From Neorhizobium sp. NCHU2750 (GTDB taxonomy: Bacteria; Pseudomonadota; Alphaproteobacteria; Rhizobiales; Rhizobiaceae), in contig NZ_CP030828.1 of the NCBI RefSeq assembly GCF_003597675.1, positions 384,001 to 448,000 of the forward strand: DNA of 64,000 nt, read 5' to 3'. The position numbers were made by a program, and so were the translations under genes. Below the pieces are notes generated by a model. It had not been told where the DNA came from, did no database searches, and saw only the letters and a list, made by a program, of their open reading frames with translations. Shown piece after piece: positions 43,504 to 52,610 of this stretch; position 1 is the stretch's first letter, and each line of letters opens with the position of its first letter.

Positions 43504-44292
43504 TCAGCTCTCCTCCGTGCCCATATAGGCAAGTCGCACGCGTTCGTCCTGGCTGACCGCCGCGTAATTGCCCTCCGCCAGGATCTCGCCCCGCTGCAGC
43601 ACGGTGACCTGATGACAGATGTCGGAGACGACCGAGAGATTGTGCTCGACCATCAGCACGGCGCGGCTACGGGCCACTTCGCGAATGATGTTCGATACGG
43701 TGCCGATATCCTCCTGGCCCATGCCTGCCATGGGTTCGTCCAGCAGCAGCACTCTTGGATCGAGCGCCAGCGTTGTGGCAATCTCCAGGACGCGTTTGCG
43801 GCCATAGGAGAGATCGGCAGCAATGGCATTGCGTTCACGCTTCAGGCCCACCGTCTCGATCAGTTCGTCGGCGCGGTCGTTCAGCCGGTCCAGGGATGAC
43901 ATGGGTAGCCAGAACTGCGTGGAAAGCCCGTTCGGGCGTTGAAGTGCGACGCGCACATTGTCGAGAACCGACAGATGCGGAAACACCGCCGAGATCTGGA
44001 ACGATCGCACAAGGCCCATGCGCGCCACCCTGTCGGGCGGTGTCTTTGTGATATCGGTACCCATCAGCGTGATCGATCCCGCCGACGGCTGCAGGAACTT
44101 GGTGAGCAGGTTGAACACCGTGGTCTTGCCGGCACCGTTCGGGCCGATCAGCGCATGGACGCGGGCATGGTGGATGTCCAGGTCGACATTTCGAACGGCA
44201 GAGAAGGCTCCGAAGTTCTTCGAGAGGCCGCGGGCGGAGAGGACCACCTGCGGCATCTGTTCCTGCTGTGCTGTTGCGACAGCTGCCATCAT
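43504..44292 (-). CDS. Branched-chain-type ABC transporter ATP-binding protein (LivG type)
   Basis: About 262 residues. Walker A GPNGAGKTTVFNLLTKF, signature LSYGRKRVLEIA, Walker B VLLLDEPMAG and H-loop MVEHNLSVV. The start at 44292 overlaps the stop of the binding-protein gene (ATGATG with TGA inside), so translation is coupled. Unlike the transporter at 27763-32467, LivG is a separate polypeptide here. Confidence 0.91.
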   Translation of the reverse strand: MMAAVATAQQEQMPQVVLSARGLSKNFGAFSAVRNVDLDIHHARVHALIGPNGAGKTTVFNLLTKFLQPSAGSITLMGTDITKTPPDRVARMGLVRSFQISAVFPHLSVLDNVRVALQRPNGLSTQFWLPMSSLDRLNDRADELIETVGLKRERNAIAADLSYGRKRVLEIATTLALDPRVLLLDEPMAGMGQEDIGTVSNIIREVARSRAVLMVEHNLSVVSDICHQVTVLQRGEILAEGNYAAVSQDERVRLAYMGTEES

Positions 44293-45503
44293 TTCACCAG
44301 AGGGCAACCGGATTTCGCCGGATCGAGATAGGCCTCCTTGCCGGGAATGGTTGCAAGGACGTTGTAATAGTCCCAGGGTTCCTTGCTTTCCGATGGCTTC
44401 TTCACCTGCAGCAGGTACATGTCGTGGATCATCCGGCCGTTGGCCCCGACCGTGCCGCCGCGCCCGAAGAAGTCGTCGACCGGCATTTCGTGCAACGCCT
44501 TCGCCACTGCGTCGCTGTCGTCGGTGCCGGCTTTCTGAATGGCCTTCAGATATTGCGTTACCGCTGAATAGGTGCCGGCATGGATCATGTTCGGCATCTT
44601 GTTGGTGCGGGCAAAGAACTTCTTGCCGAACGCGCGGCTCTTGTCGTCGAGGTTCCAGTAATAGCCTTCGGTGAGCGTCAGGCCTTGTGCCGCCTCCAGC
44701 CCAAGACCGTTGACCTCTGCAAGCGTGAACAGCAGGGCCGCCAGTTTCTGGCCGTTCTGAACGATGCCGAATTCGGCGGCCTGCTTGATCGAGTTGGCAG
44801 TATCGAGACCGGCATTGGCGAGGCCGATCACCTTGGCGCCCGAAGACTGCGCCTGTAGCAGGAAGGAGGAGAAATCCTGGCTGGAAAGCGGATGGCGCAC
44901 CGAGCCCAGAACCTTGCCGCCGTTGGCCTTCACGTAGTCGCTGGTCTGCTGCTCCAGCGAGTAGCCGAAGGCATAGTCGGCGGTGAGAAAGAACCAGCTG
45001 TCGCCGCCCTGCTTGACCATCGCGCCACCAGTGCCGACGGCGAGGGCATGCGTGTCATAGGCCCAATGGAAACCATAGGGCGTGCAAGCCTTGCCGGTAA
45101 GGTCGGTCGTCGCCGCACCGGTATTGATGGTGATCTTCTTCTTCTCGTTCGAGAGCGCCTGCACGGCGAGGCCGACCGACGATGTCGTCAGGTCCATGAT
45201 CGCATCGACCTGCTGCGTGTCATACCATTGGCGCGCAATGTTGGAGGCGATGTCGGGCTTGTTCTGGTGGTCGGCATCGACGATTTCGATTGGCGCACCC
45301 AGCACCTTGCCGCCAAAATCCTCGACGGCCATCTTGGCTGCTTCCACCGACGACTTGCCGCCGAAGTCGGCATAGACACCGGACTGATCGTTCAGGATGC
45401 CGATCTTGACCTTGCCGTCGGAGATCGCACCGGATGCGGTTTGTGCAAATGCGGTGCCGCTCGCCAGCAACAGGGCCAGCGACGTCAGAAACGTCTTTCG
45501 CAT
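44289..45503 (-). CDS. Branched-chain-type ABC transporter substrate-binding protein
   Basis: 404 residues of the Peripla_BP_6 family with a Sec signal (TSLALLLASGTAFA) and mature domain starting near SDGKVKIGILNDQSGVYADF. Features shared with the subgroup found beside alcohol and aromatic acid catabolism genes include HWAYDTHALAVGTGGAMV and FLTADYAFGYSLEQQ. A C-terminal Cys (KSGCPLVK) could pair with Cys in the middle of the protein (GKACTPYG). First gene of the leftward operon, divergent from the LysR gene; ligand unknown. Confidence 0.9.
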   Translation of the reverse strand: MRKTFLTSLALLLASGTAFAQTASGAISDGKVKIGILNDQSGVYADFGGKSSVEAAKMAVEDFGGKVLGAPIEIVDADHQNKPDIASNIARQWYDTQQVDAIMDLTTSSVGLAVQALSNEKKKITINTGAATTDLTGKACTPYGFHWAYDTHALAVGTGGAMVKQGGDSWFFLTADYAFGYSLEQQTSDYVKANGGKVLGSVRHPLSSQDFSSFLLQAQSSGAKVIGLANAGLDTANSIKQAAEFGIVQNGQKLAALLFTLAEVNGLGLEAAQGLTLTEGYYWNLDDKSRAFGKKFFARTNKMPNMIHAGTYSAVTQYLKAIQKAGTDDSDAVAKALHEMPVDDFFGRGGTVGANGRMIHDMYLLQVKKPSESKEPWDYYNVLATIPGKEAYLDPAKSGCPLVK

Positions 45504-45534
45504 GAGGTCTCCTCCCAGAGATTACAGAGCGCGA

Positions 45535-45667
45535 ATCTGTTCAAAACTGGCGTATCACCCTCCTCAAAGCGATGCGCCGAGGCCGTATGGTTCAGGAAAA
45601 CGGTCGTTGACGCAAGAAGCCAGCGACTATTAAATGCGGACAGTATCTGTGCGTTTTTGAACAGATA
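45535..45667. promoter_or_regulatory. Paired inverted motif in the LysR/binding-protein divergent region
   Basis: ATCTGTTCAAAA (45535-45546) and its exact reverse complement TTTTGAACAGAT (45655-45666) lie at the two ends of the divergent promoter region, one toward each gene. The right copy also forms TATCTGT-N10-ACAGATA (45644-45667), overlapping the LysR ribosome binding site. These are good candidate LysR sites, one for autorepression and one for the operon (inference). Confidence 0.5.
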
Positions 45668-45677
45668 GAGAGGTGTG

Positions 45678-46601
45678 ATGAGCGGTAATCCCAATTCCAC
45701 CTGGCCCAATTTTACCTGGGACGATCTGCAATATTTCCTCGCCGTGGCCCGTACGGGGCAGTTGTCGACGGCCGCCCGCCACTTGCGCACCAGCCATGCC
45801 ACCGTTTCCAGGCGCATCGACAGGCTTGAATTTGCCCTGAAGACCAAGCTCTTCGAGCGCAATCCGCGCGGTTACGTGCTGACGGCGATCGGTCAGCGGT
45901 TTGTCGAAGCTGCCGAGCGAATGGAAGCCGAGGCAGACCGCCTACAGACCGAGATGATGTCCGGCTATGCCGCACACCAGGGTGTGGTGCGGTTGAGTGC
46001 GCCGGAGGGGATTGCGAATTTCTTCCTCGCCCATCAGATCGGTGATTTTACCGCGCAGCATCCGAACCTCTCGCTGGAACTCGTCACCATCCAGCAGATC
46101 ATGTCCCTGTCGCGCAAAGAGGCCGATATCGCGATCTCGCTCGATCCACCGAAGGGTGGCCCCTACGAAATCGAAAAGATCACCGACTATCGTCTCAATA
46201 TCTATGGAGCCGCGGGCTATCTGGCCGGCAAGCCCGAAATCAGGAAGAGAGAGGAACTGCTCCTTCATCCCTTCATTGGATACATACAGGACATGATCTT
46301 TGCGCCGGGGCTGGACTATCTCGGCGATGTCCATCCAGGCATCAAGCCGCGCTTTCAAAGCTCCAGCATTTCCGCGCAACTGACGGCGACGCTGCAGCGG
46401 CAGGGGCTTTGCATCCTTCCGCATTTCATTGCCTCCCGCCAGCCGGAATTGCGGGTGGTGTTGCCAGGCGAAGTGCAGCTGACACGCCATTACTATCTGG
46501 TGCGTCACCGCGACATGAGCCGTATCCCGCGCGTGCGCGCCGTGGCGGACTACATCAGCACCGTCGTGGACGAAAATCGCAAGGTGTTCATGGGCGGCTG
46601 A
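45678..46601 (+). CDS. LysR-family transcriptional regulator
   Basis: About 307 residues. HTH (LQYFLAVARTGQLSTAARHL, then TSHATVSRRIDRLE) and effector domain (VVRLSAPEGIANFFLAHQIG). Start at ATG 45678; a GTG three bases earlier is also open. AGAGAGG precedes it closely. Divergent from the binding-protein gene at 44289-45503, with the repeated 12-bp motif between them, so it most likely regulates the leftward transport/oxidation operon. Confidence 0.88.
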   Translation: MSGNPNSTWPNFTWDDLQYFLAVARTGQLSTAARHLRTSHATVSRRIDRLEFALKTKLFERNPRGYVLTAIGQRFVEAAERMEAEADRLQTEMMSGYAAHQGVVRLSAPEGIANFFLAHQIGDFTAQHPNLSLELVTIQQIMSLSRKEADIAISLDPPKGGPYEIEKITDYRLNIYGAAGYLAGKPEIRKREELLLHPFIGYIQDMIFAPGLDYLGDVHPGIKPRFQSSSISAQLTATLQRQGLCILPHFIASRQPELRVVLPGEVQLTRHYYLVRHRDMSRIPRVRAVADYISTVVDENRKVFMGG

Positions 46602-46671
46602 CATGTCCCTGTGAATGTGGATGGCGTCCTGCCCGTCTCCGCGATGACGCAGGACTGCCGATCTCGAAACT

Positions 46672-48138
46672 TTAGCTCGCCCTTGGCTTGGTCTTTCTGG
46701 CGCGGGAAACGGCATCTCCTGCGTTGGCAGCCAGCCGGAAACTGTCGATCAGGCCGAGGCTCGATATGGCAGCGACGATAAGGAACGCGATGCGGAATGG
46801 CATGGCGGGGTCGGCCGCACTGGGAAATTGATCCCCGATACGCCATCCGACGGCTCCGAGTGCGATCCCGAGACCGATGGCAAGTTGAAACACCGTGGAA
46901 AACAGCGTGTTGGCGCTGGACATGCCTTTGGCTGGGACATCCGCAAACGCGATTGTGTTCAACGCGGTGAACTGCATGGAACGCGTCATTCCCCCGAGGA
47001 AAAGCAGGAGCAGAATAAGCCAAAGCGGCATTGTTGGACCGAACAATGCACAAGCGGCGATGAGAAGTGCGTTCAGCGCGCCGTTGACGAGCAGGACCCT
47101 CCTGAAACCGAAATTCCGCATGATAGGGGTGGTCATCGGCTTTGCCAGAAAATTTCCGGCGAAAACCGCCATCAGCATCGAGCCCGCCTCGAACGAACCA
47201 TAGCCGAAACCGATCTGAAACATGGCCGGCAGGAGAAAGGGTACCGCGCTGACGCCCATCCTGAAGAGAGAGCCGCCATATATGGCGGTCGAAAACGTGG
47301 GTAGCCGCAGCGCCGAGAGTTCCAGCATTGCGTTCGGGGTATGGTTGAGGTGACGCACGGCAAAAAACACGAGCATGAGGCCAGCAAGCAGCGGCCCGAT
47401 TGCCACGATCATGCTTGCCTCCGGTCTACTCAGGACGTCCGCGACAAACATGAGGCAGAATACGCCGGCTCCGCTCAGAAGAAATCCTATCCAGTCGAAG
47501 TCGCGGGCTCTCGCTTCATTGTCCTGCGGCACAAGCCGCAAGGCGGTTATGATGGCGATAATCCCGAGCGGGAGGTTCAGCCAGAAGATCCATCGCCAGT
47601 CGCCGTAATCGACGAGCAGGCCGCCAAGCGGGGGGCCGAGAACGGGGGCGACGAGCGCCGGCCAGGTCAATACCGCGATGGCCCGCACCAGCATGTTCTT
47701 CGGTGTCTGCCTCAGGACAACAAGGCGACCGACCGGCACCATCATTGCCCCGCCTATGCCCTGGGCCACTCTGGCCGCGATGAAAAAGGGCAGGTTGGAG
47801 GAAAGGCCGCAGAGTAGCGACGCCAGCGTGAAGATCAGGATCGCCGAGGTGAACACGCGCCTTGCGCCGAAACGCTCGACCATCCAGCCACTGACCGGAA
47901 TGAAAACGCCAAGCGTCAGCATATAGGCGGAGATGCCACTGGAAAGATCGACCGGCTTTACATCGAAACTTCGCGCCATGGCCGGGATCGCGGGTGTGAT
48001 CACGGTGGCATCGAGGTTTTCCATGAAGAAAGTACCAGCGACCAGCAGCGATAGAGCGACGCCGGGTCTTCTGTAGGCTTCCTTTGCGCCGGCCGATGAC
48101 GCGTCTGGCCTGGGCGCATCTTGCGACGGGCTGGTCAA
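46672..48138 (-). CDS. MFS drug/solute exporter (DHA2/EmrB type)
   Basis: 488 residues with about 14 hydrophobic segments. Motif A-like region GWMVERFGARRVFTSAILIF, motif C-like LVAPVLGPPLGGLLVDYGDW and the EmrB/QacA-type start LLVAGTFFMENLDATVITPA are all present. Drug:H+ antiporter-2 family; natural substrate unknown. No partner membrane-fusion protein gene is adjacent, so it acts alone or with a partner encoded elsewhere. It follows the DsbA-like gene in the same direction after 56 bases. Confidence 0.88.
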   Translation of the reverse strand: MTSPSQDAPRPDASSAGAKEAYRRPGVALSLLVAGTFFMENLDATVITPAIPAMARSFDVKPVDLSSGISAYMLTLGVFIPVSGWMVERFGARRVFTSAILIFTLASLLCGLSSNLPFFIAARVAQGIGGAMMVPVGRLVVLRQTPKNMLVRAIAVLTWPALVAPVLGPPLGGLLVDYGDWRWIFWLNLPLGIIAIITALRLVPQDNEARARDFDWIGFLLSGAGVFCLMFVADVLSRPEASMIVAIGPLLAGLMLVFFAVRHLNHTPNAMLELSALRLPTFSTAIYGGSLFRMGVSAVPFLLPAMFQIGFGYGSFEAGSMLMAVFAGNFLAKPMTTPIMRNFGFRRVLLVNGALNALLIAACALFGPTMPLWLILLLLFLGGMTRSMQFTALNTIAFADVPAKGMSSANTLFSTVFQLAIGLGIALGAVGWRIGDQFPSAADPAMPFRIAFLIVAAISSLGLIDSFRLAANAGDAVSRARKTKPRAS

Positions 48139-48194
48139 TTATGTGATCTCTCTTCGATCGCTAATCGTGAGCAATGCGTATAACTCGCCCGAGC

Positions 48195-48752
48195 TCAGCC
48201 GAGCAGGCGCTTGATCCAGACATCAACCGGGTCGCCACTGCCGAGATCCGCCTGAACCAGTCCGTCGACCATGAAGGTCGGCGACACATGGATGCCGTTT
48301 TGCCTTGCATATTTCGCGTGCCGCTTGATTTCCGCTTCCAGTTCTGGGAACTCGAAGGCCTCCTGCAGCGCCAGTCCGGTATAGGCTTCGATGCGCTGGA
48401 TGATCTGTCTCGGGGTCGCGTCCATGTTGGCCCCCTTGCAGTGCTTCTCGAATTCGAACTCTTCGCGTCTTGCTCCGACTTCGGCCAGCACCCGCTTCGC
48501 ATTTTCCTTGCCGCCATCCAGCATGGACGCAGCAAGCACGCAACGCGTGACGACACCGGTGAACATGTGCCAGGGCTGCGGCTGCATGCGCAGCTTCACC
48601 GTGATTTTGTCTTCGCCGGCCTGTTCCAGCAGAGCATCCATCTTGTTGAAGGCGCGCACGGAAAACGGGCAGGTCGGCTCAAGGAACATCTCGAACAGGT
48701 GAGGGCCGTGGCCCCAGGTCAACGGATCGGCGCGGTGTTCTGGGCTGGACAT
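48195..48752 (-). CDS. DsbA-like thioredoxin-fold protein with a C-x-x-S motif
   Basis: About 185 residues of the DsbA/2-hydroxychromene isomerase-like fold: thioredoxin-like active site in EPTCPFSVRAF, a helical insertion, and the cis-Pro region HVSPTFMVDGLV. The active site is C-P-F-S, lacking the second cysteine of true oxidoreductases. There is no signal peptide, so it should be cytoplasmic. GAGGAAC lies just before ATG 48752; an ATG at 48764 is less likely. Role unknown. Confidence 0.8.
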   Translation of the reverse strand: MSSPEHRADPLTWGHGPHLFEMFLEPTCPFSVRAFNKMDALLEQAGEDKITVKLRMQPQPWHMFTGVVTRCVLAASMLDGGKENAKRVLAEVGARREEFEFEKHCKGANMDATPRQIIQRIEAYTGLALQEAFEFPELEAEIKRHAKYARQNGIHVSPTFMVDGLVQADLGSGDPVDVWIKRLLG

Positions 48753-49100
48753 GCAGTTCCTCACGGTTTCGTGCGTCGGAGCAGGAGCTTCGGGGATTGA
48801 GGCATTGTTACTGCTTAATCCGTTTTCGATGCGGGATAATCCTGCGAAATTGAGACTCAGCGTCTTTATTCAGAGAATAATGGACCGGCCTCCGTGCTTC
48901 GCCTTTTTCGTCCCGATTGCCGGGCAACGCAACCTTTCAGTGGTTGTGCCGGCGTGCGGCATCTCGCCCTCTGTCGCGACCACGGTATTGAAGCCGCTTG
49001 AGTAGCGAATTTGCGCGGTCTCGGAAGCTAAGTGTTAACGTCGTCCGCGCTGGCCGCCGAAATATCAGTCGCCAAGTGCTCGTTCTGTTCTTATGGGCCA
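48753..49100. other. Intergenic stretch without a recognisable gene
   Basis: About 350 bases between the start of the DsbA-like gene (leftward) and the hairpin at the end of the AraC gene. No frame here has family features or a convincing ribosome binding site. It probably holds the promoter of the DsbA-like/MFS unit; no strong hexamers stand out. Confidence 0.4.
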
Positions 49101-49151
49101 GGACGACGATCCCCGAATGAGCCGCAATAGCTCATTCGGCGATCGTTGTCC
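49101..49151 (-). terminator. Long hairpin overlapping the end of the AraC-type regulator gene
   Basis: Positions 49101-49122 and 49130-49151 pair over 22 bp with one mismatch and one G-T, closing on a 7-base loop. The stop codon of the regulator gene (49132-49134) lies inside the right arm. There is no T-run on the minus strand beyond it, so it may act as a 3' stabiliser or Rho-type stop signal. Confidence 0.55.
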
Positions 49152-50100
49152 GTTTCAGCCGCCGGCGGGTATCGCTCGGGCTTTCGCCATAGCTTGTTCG
49201 ATAGCCTCGGGAAAACGCCGAGGCCGAGTTGAAGCCGGTTTCGGCGGCGATATCGGCGAAGCTTCCTTTCGTCTCGATCACCTTGCGTCGCGCGGCGTTG
49301 AGGCGAAGAGCAAGGTAATGGGCGTGCGGGGTAATCCCCATCGTCTCGCGAAACAGATCCTGCAGATGGCGAGCGCTGATGCCGCAGCGTCTTGCCAGCC
49401 TTGCCAGCGACAACGGCGCCTCGACGCTTTCCTCCATCAGCTTCACCGCAGTCTGTACGCGTGCGTCGACGATGCGCATGTTGCCGATCGCCGGCATCTG
49501 CAGGAGATCGCCTCGGGTCCGGTCCTGCTCGTAGATGAAGAGCCGCGACACTTCGAGGGCGAGCGAATAGCCATGCCGCCGGCGGATCAGTTCCAGCATC
49601 AGATCGAGCGTCGGCAGCGATCCGCCGGTGGTGATCCTCTTTCCGTCGATGACGAAGCGCTCGCGGATCATCGTTACCTGCGGATAGGCACGGGAAAAAT
49701 CGTCGAAATCCTCCCAATGGGTGGTGGCGGAAAAGCCATTAAGCAGGCTTGTATCGGCAAGGATGAATGAACCTGCTTCGATGCCTGCCATCAGATTGCG
49801 ATGCCTAGCGGTTTTCGACAGCAGGAATTTCAGTTCGCGGGTAGCTCCGTTCTTCCAATTGTAGCTGGACAACACGAAAAGCGGGTCCGTTTCGCGGGCA
49901 GGGCTGAAGATGCCGGCGACCGGTATCGGGATTCCCGATCGGGTCTCGATGCTGTGCCCATCCGGTGAATGAAGCGTCCAGCGATAGAGATCCTTGCCGG
50001 CAATTCGGTTGGCGGCGCGTAGCGGTTCGATCACCGAGGCGACCAGGATGAGATTGGTCTCCGGCAAAACAAGGATATCGATGTGCTCCGCGATGCTCAT
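49132..50100 (-). CDS. GlxA-family AraC-type regulator (CdhR-like)
   Basis: About 322 residues with an N-terminal DJ-1/PfpI-like domain (IDILVLPETNLILVASVIEP; FVLSSYNWKNGA) and a C-terminal AraC double HTH (SLARLARRCGISARHLQDLF; GSFADIAAETGFNSASAFSR). This architecture is that of GbdR, SouR and CdhR, which control glycine betaine, sarcosine and carnitine use in pseudomonads. It is divergent from the carnitine genes at 50207, so a CdhR-like role is the best guess. The start at 50100 is set by homology; a longer frame to 50277 runs through the divergent promoter and the next gene's leader. Confidence 0.88.
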   Translation of the reverse strand: MSIAEHIDILVLPETNLILVASVIEPLRAANRIAGKDLYRWTLHSPDGHSIETRSGIPIPVAGIFSPARETDPLFVLSSYNWKNGATRELKFLLSKTARHRNLMAGIEAGSFILADTSLLNGFSATTHWEDFDDFSRAYPQVTMIRERFVIDGKRITTGGSLPTLDLMLELIRRRHGYSLALEVSRLFIYEQDRTRGDLLQMPAIGNMRIVDARVQTAVKLMEESVEAPLSLARLARRCGISARHLQDLFRETMGITPHAHYLALRLNAARRKVIETKGSFADIAAETGFNSASAFSRGYRTSYGESPSDTRRRLKRTTIAE

Positions 50101-50206
50101 GAAATTGCGCCCGATGTGGTGCTGAAAATGTATGAAATGATGCCGAAAATGGAAAGCATTTCCTTTGTCGCTGCCTCGTAATGGCGGCAACGAAAAGGAG
50201 GGAACC

Positions 50207-51109
50207 ATGCCGCTCGAGATGAATCGCGAGGTCTTCATCACCTGTGCCATCACCGGTGCCGGGGACACTGTGGGCAAGTCCAGTCACGTGCCAATCACGC
50301 CGAAGCAGATCGCGGAATCCGCGATCGATGCGGCAAAGGCGGGCGCCGCAGTCGTTCACTGTCACGTTCGCAATCCCGAAACGGGGGCAGCCGCCCGCGG
50401 CAAGGAGCTTTATAAAGAGGTCACCGACCGCATCCGTTCGGCGGACATAGACGTCGTGCTGAACCTGACGGCCGGGATGGGCGGTGATCTCGTATTCGGC
50501 AATGTCGAGGCACCGTTTCCTTATAATCCGGCGGGCACCGACATGGCGGGCGCCACCGAGCGTGTCGCGCATGTGGCCGAATGCCTGCCGGAAATCTGCA
50601 CGCTCGATTGCGGCACGATGAACTTTTCGCTCGGCGATTATGTAATGACCAACACGCCATCCATGTTGCGTGAAATGGCGCGGCAGATGACGGCACTCGG
50701 CGTGCGTCCCGAGATCGAGGCTTTCGACACCGGCCATCTCTGGTTTGCCAAGCAATTGGTTGAGGAGGGGCTGATCGAGGATCCGGTGCTGATCCAGCTC
50801 TGCATGGGCATCCCGTGGGGCGCGCCCGACGACCTCAACACCTTTATGGCGATGGTCAACAATGTGCCGAAGAGCTGGACGTTCTCCGCCTTCTCGATCG
50901 GCCGCAACGCGCTTGCCTATCCGGCCGCTGCAGTCCTTGCGGGTGGCAATGTCCGGGTGGGGCTGGAGGACAATCTCTATGTCGGCAAGGGCCAGCTCGC
51001 CACCAACGCACAACTCGTCGAGAAGGCCGTGGGCGTGATCGAGGGCATGGGCGCGAGGATCATCGGGCCGCAACAGGTTCGCGAAAAACTCAAGCTGACA
51101 AAGCGGTGA
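50207..51109 (+). CDS. Beta-keto acid cleavage enzyme (dehydrocarnitine cleavage, DUF849 family)
   Basis: About 300 residues of the BKACE family, which transfers acetyl from acetyl-CoA onto a beta-keto acid to give acetoacetate and a new CoA ester. Zn-ligand histidines are visible in AAVVHCHVRNPETG, with FDTGHLWFAKQLVEEG and the C-terminal VGLEDNLYVGKGQLATN signature. Preceded by AAGGAGGG. With the next gene, an L-carnitine dehydrogenase fused to a thioesterase, the substrate should be 3-dehydrocarnitine, giving betainyl-CoA and acetoacetate. GGAAA-GCA-TTTCC (50151-50163) upstream could be a regulator site. Confidence 0.88.
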   Translation: MPLEMNREVFITCAITGAGDTVGKSSHVPITPKQIAESAIDAAKAGAAVVHCHVRNPETGAAARGKELYKEVTDRIRSADIDVVLNLTAGMGGDLVFGNVEAPFPYNPAGTDMAGATERVAHVAECLPEICTLDCGTMNFSLGDYVMTNTPSMLREMARQMTALGVRPEIEAFDTGHLWFAKQLVEEGLIEDPVLIQLCMGIPWGAPDDLNTFMAMVNNVPKSWTFSAFSIGRNALAYPAAAVLAGGNVRVGLEDNLYVGKGQLATNAQLVEKAVGVIEGMGARIIGPQQVREKLKLTKR

Positions 51110-51114
51110 TCGAC

Positions 51115-52605
51115 ATGACGAGTATCAGACAGGCAGCCTGCATCGGCGGTGGCGTGATCGGCGGGGCATGGGCTGCCCGCTTCCTCCTCGGCGGGATCAA
51201 CGTTTCCATGTACGATCCACATCCGGAGGCGGAGCGCATCGTCGGCGAAGTGCTTGCCAATGCCGAGCGCGCCTATGCCATGCTGACCATGGCGCCGCTT
51301 CCGCCAAGGGGCAGACTCACCTTCTTCAAGACAATCGAGGAAGCCGTTGCCGGCGCCGACTGGATACAGGAAAGCGTGCCGGAACGCGTCGATCTGAAAC
51401 GCAATGTGATCACCCAGATCGATGCGGCGGCGGATCCGAAGGCGCTGATCGGCTCTTCCACATCCGGCATCATGCCGACCGACCTGCAGCGCGACATGAA
51501 GCATCCGGAGCGCATGTTCGTTGCCCATCCGTATAATCCGGTCTACTTGCTGCCGCTTGCGGAACTGGTTGGCGGGCAGAAGACCTCTGCCGAGACGCTG
51601 GAGCTTGCCAAGGCCAAGCTCGCGCCGATCGGCATGAAGGGGGTTATCCTCAAGAAGGAGATCGAAGCCTTCGTCGGCGACCGCTTGCTCGAAGCGGTCT
51701 GGCGTGAAGGCTTGTGGCTGATCCAGGACGATATTTGCGACACCGAAACGCTGGATGACGTGATCCGCTATTCCTTCGGCATGCGCTGGGCGCAGATGGG
51801 TATGTTCGAGACCTACCGCATTGCAGGTGGCGAGGCGGGCATGCGCCATTTCATCGCCCAGTTCGGCCCATGCCTCTCCTGGCCCTGGACAAAGCTGATG
51901 GACGTTGTCGATCTGACCGATGATCTGGTCGACAAGATCGCCAGCCAGTCCGATGCCCAGTCAGGTGCCTATGGTTTCCGCGAACTTGAGCGCATCCGCG
52001 ACGAAAACCTCGTCGGCATCATGCAGACGCTCAAGGGATCGAACGGCGGCAAGGGCTGGGGCTCGGGCAAGATCCTCGCCGATTTCGAAAAACATCTATG
52101 GGCACAGGCTGGCGGAAAGAGCGAGGCGCCGGATCTTTCCGCACCGCTCCGGCTGATCGATACCAAGGTGAGCCCCGCCTGGGTCGACTATAACGGTCAC
52201 ATGACCGAGCATCGCTACCTGCAGGTTTTCGGTGACACGTCTGACGCGCTGCTGCGGCTGATCGGGGTCGATTTCGCCTATGTCGAGGCCGGCCACAGCT
52301 ACTACACCGTCGAGACCCATATCCGCCATCTCGGAGAGGCCAAGCTTGGCACGAAGCTTTACGCCACGCTGCAAGTGCTTTCGACCGACGAGAAGCGCAT
52401 CCAGTATTTCACCACCATCTTCAATGCAGACACCAACGAGGCCCTGGCAACCGCCGAGCAGCTGATGCTGCATGTGGACAGCAAGGCCGGCAAGGCAGCG
52501 AGCGCCCCGGCCGAGGTGCTGGCCAAGCTGAAGCCGATTGCCGACGCCCATGCCAAGCTGCCGGCGCCGGATGGCGTTGGTCGGTCGGTCGGGCAGAAGA
52601 AGTAA
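51115..52605 (+). CDS. lcdH: L-carnitine dehydrogenase / betainyl-CoA thioesterase fusion
   Basis: About 496 residues. The N-terminal 3-hydroxyacyl-CoA-dehydrogenase-like part has the NAD motif CIGGGVIGGAWAARFLLGG, ESVPERVDLKRNVI, and RMFVAHPYNPVYLLPLAELV, and ends near residue 330. The C-terminal 150 residues form a hotdog-fold thioesterase (AWVDYNGHMTEHRYLQVFGD). In rhizobia, carnitine dehydrogenase is known in this fused form; in Pseudomonas the two functions are separate genes. It oxidises L-carnitine to 3-dehydrocarnitine and hydrolyses betainyl-CoA to glycine betaine. Start at 51115; GTG 51106 is also possible. Six bases after the BKACE stop. Confidence 0.87.
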   Translation: MTSIRQAACIGGGVIGGAWAARFLLGGINVSMYDPHPEAERIVGEVLANAERAYAMLTMAPLPPRGRLTFFKTIEEAVAGADWIQESVPERVDLKRNVITQIDAAADPKALIGSSTSGIMPTDLQRDMKHPERMFVAHPYNPVYLLPLAELVGGQKTSAETLELAKAKLAPIGMKGVILKKEIEAFVGDRLLEAVWREGLWLIQDDICDTETLDDVIRYSFGMRWAQMGMFETYRIAGGEAGMRHFIAQFGPCLSWPWTKLMDVVDLTDDLVDKIASQSDAQSGAYGFRELERIRDENLVGIMQTLKGSNGGKGWGSGKILADFEKHLWAQAGGKSEAPDLSAPLRLIDTKVSPAWVDYNGHMTEHRYLQVFGDTSDALLRLIGVDFAYVEAGHSYYTVETHIRHLGEAKLGTKLYATLQVLSTDEKRIQYFTTIFNADTNEALATAEQLMLHVDSKAGKAASAPAEVLAKLKPIADAHAKLPAPDGVGRSVGQKK

Positions 52606-52610
52606 GTTGC

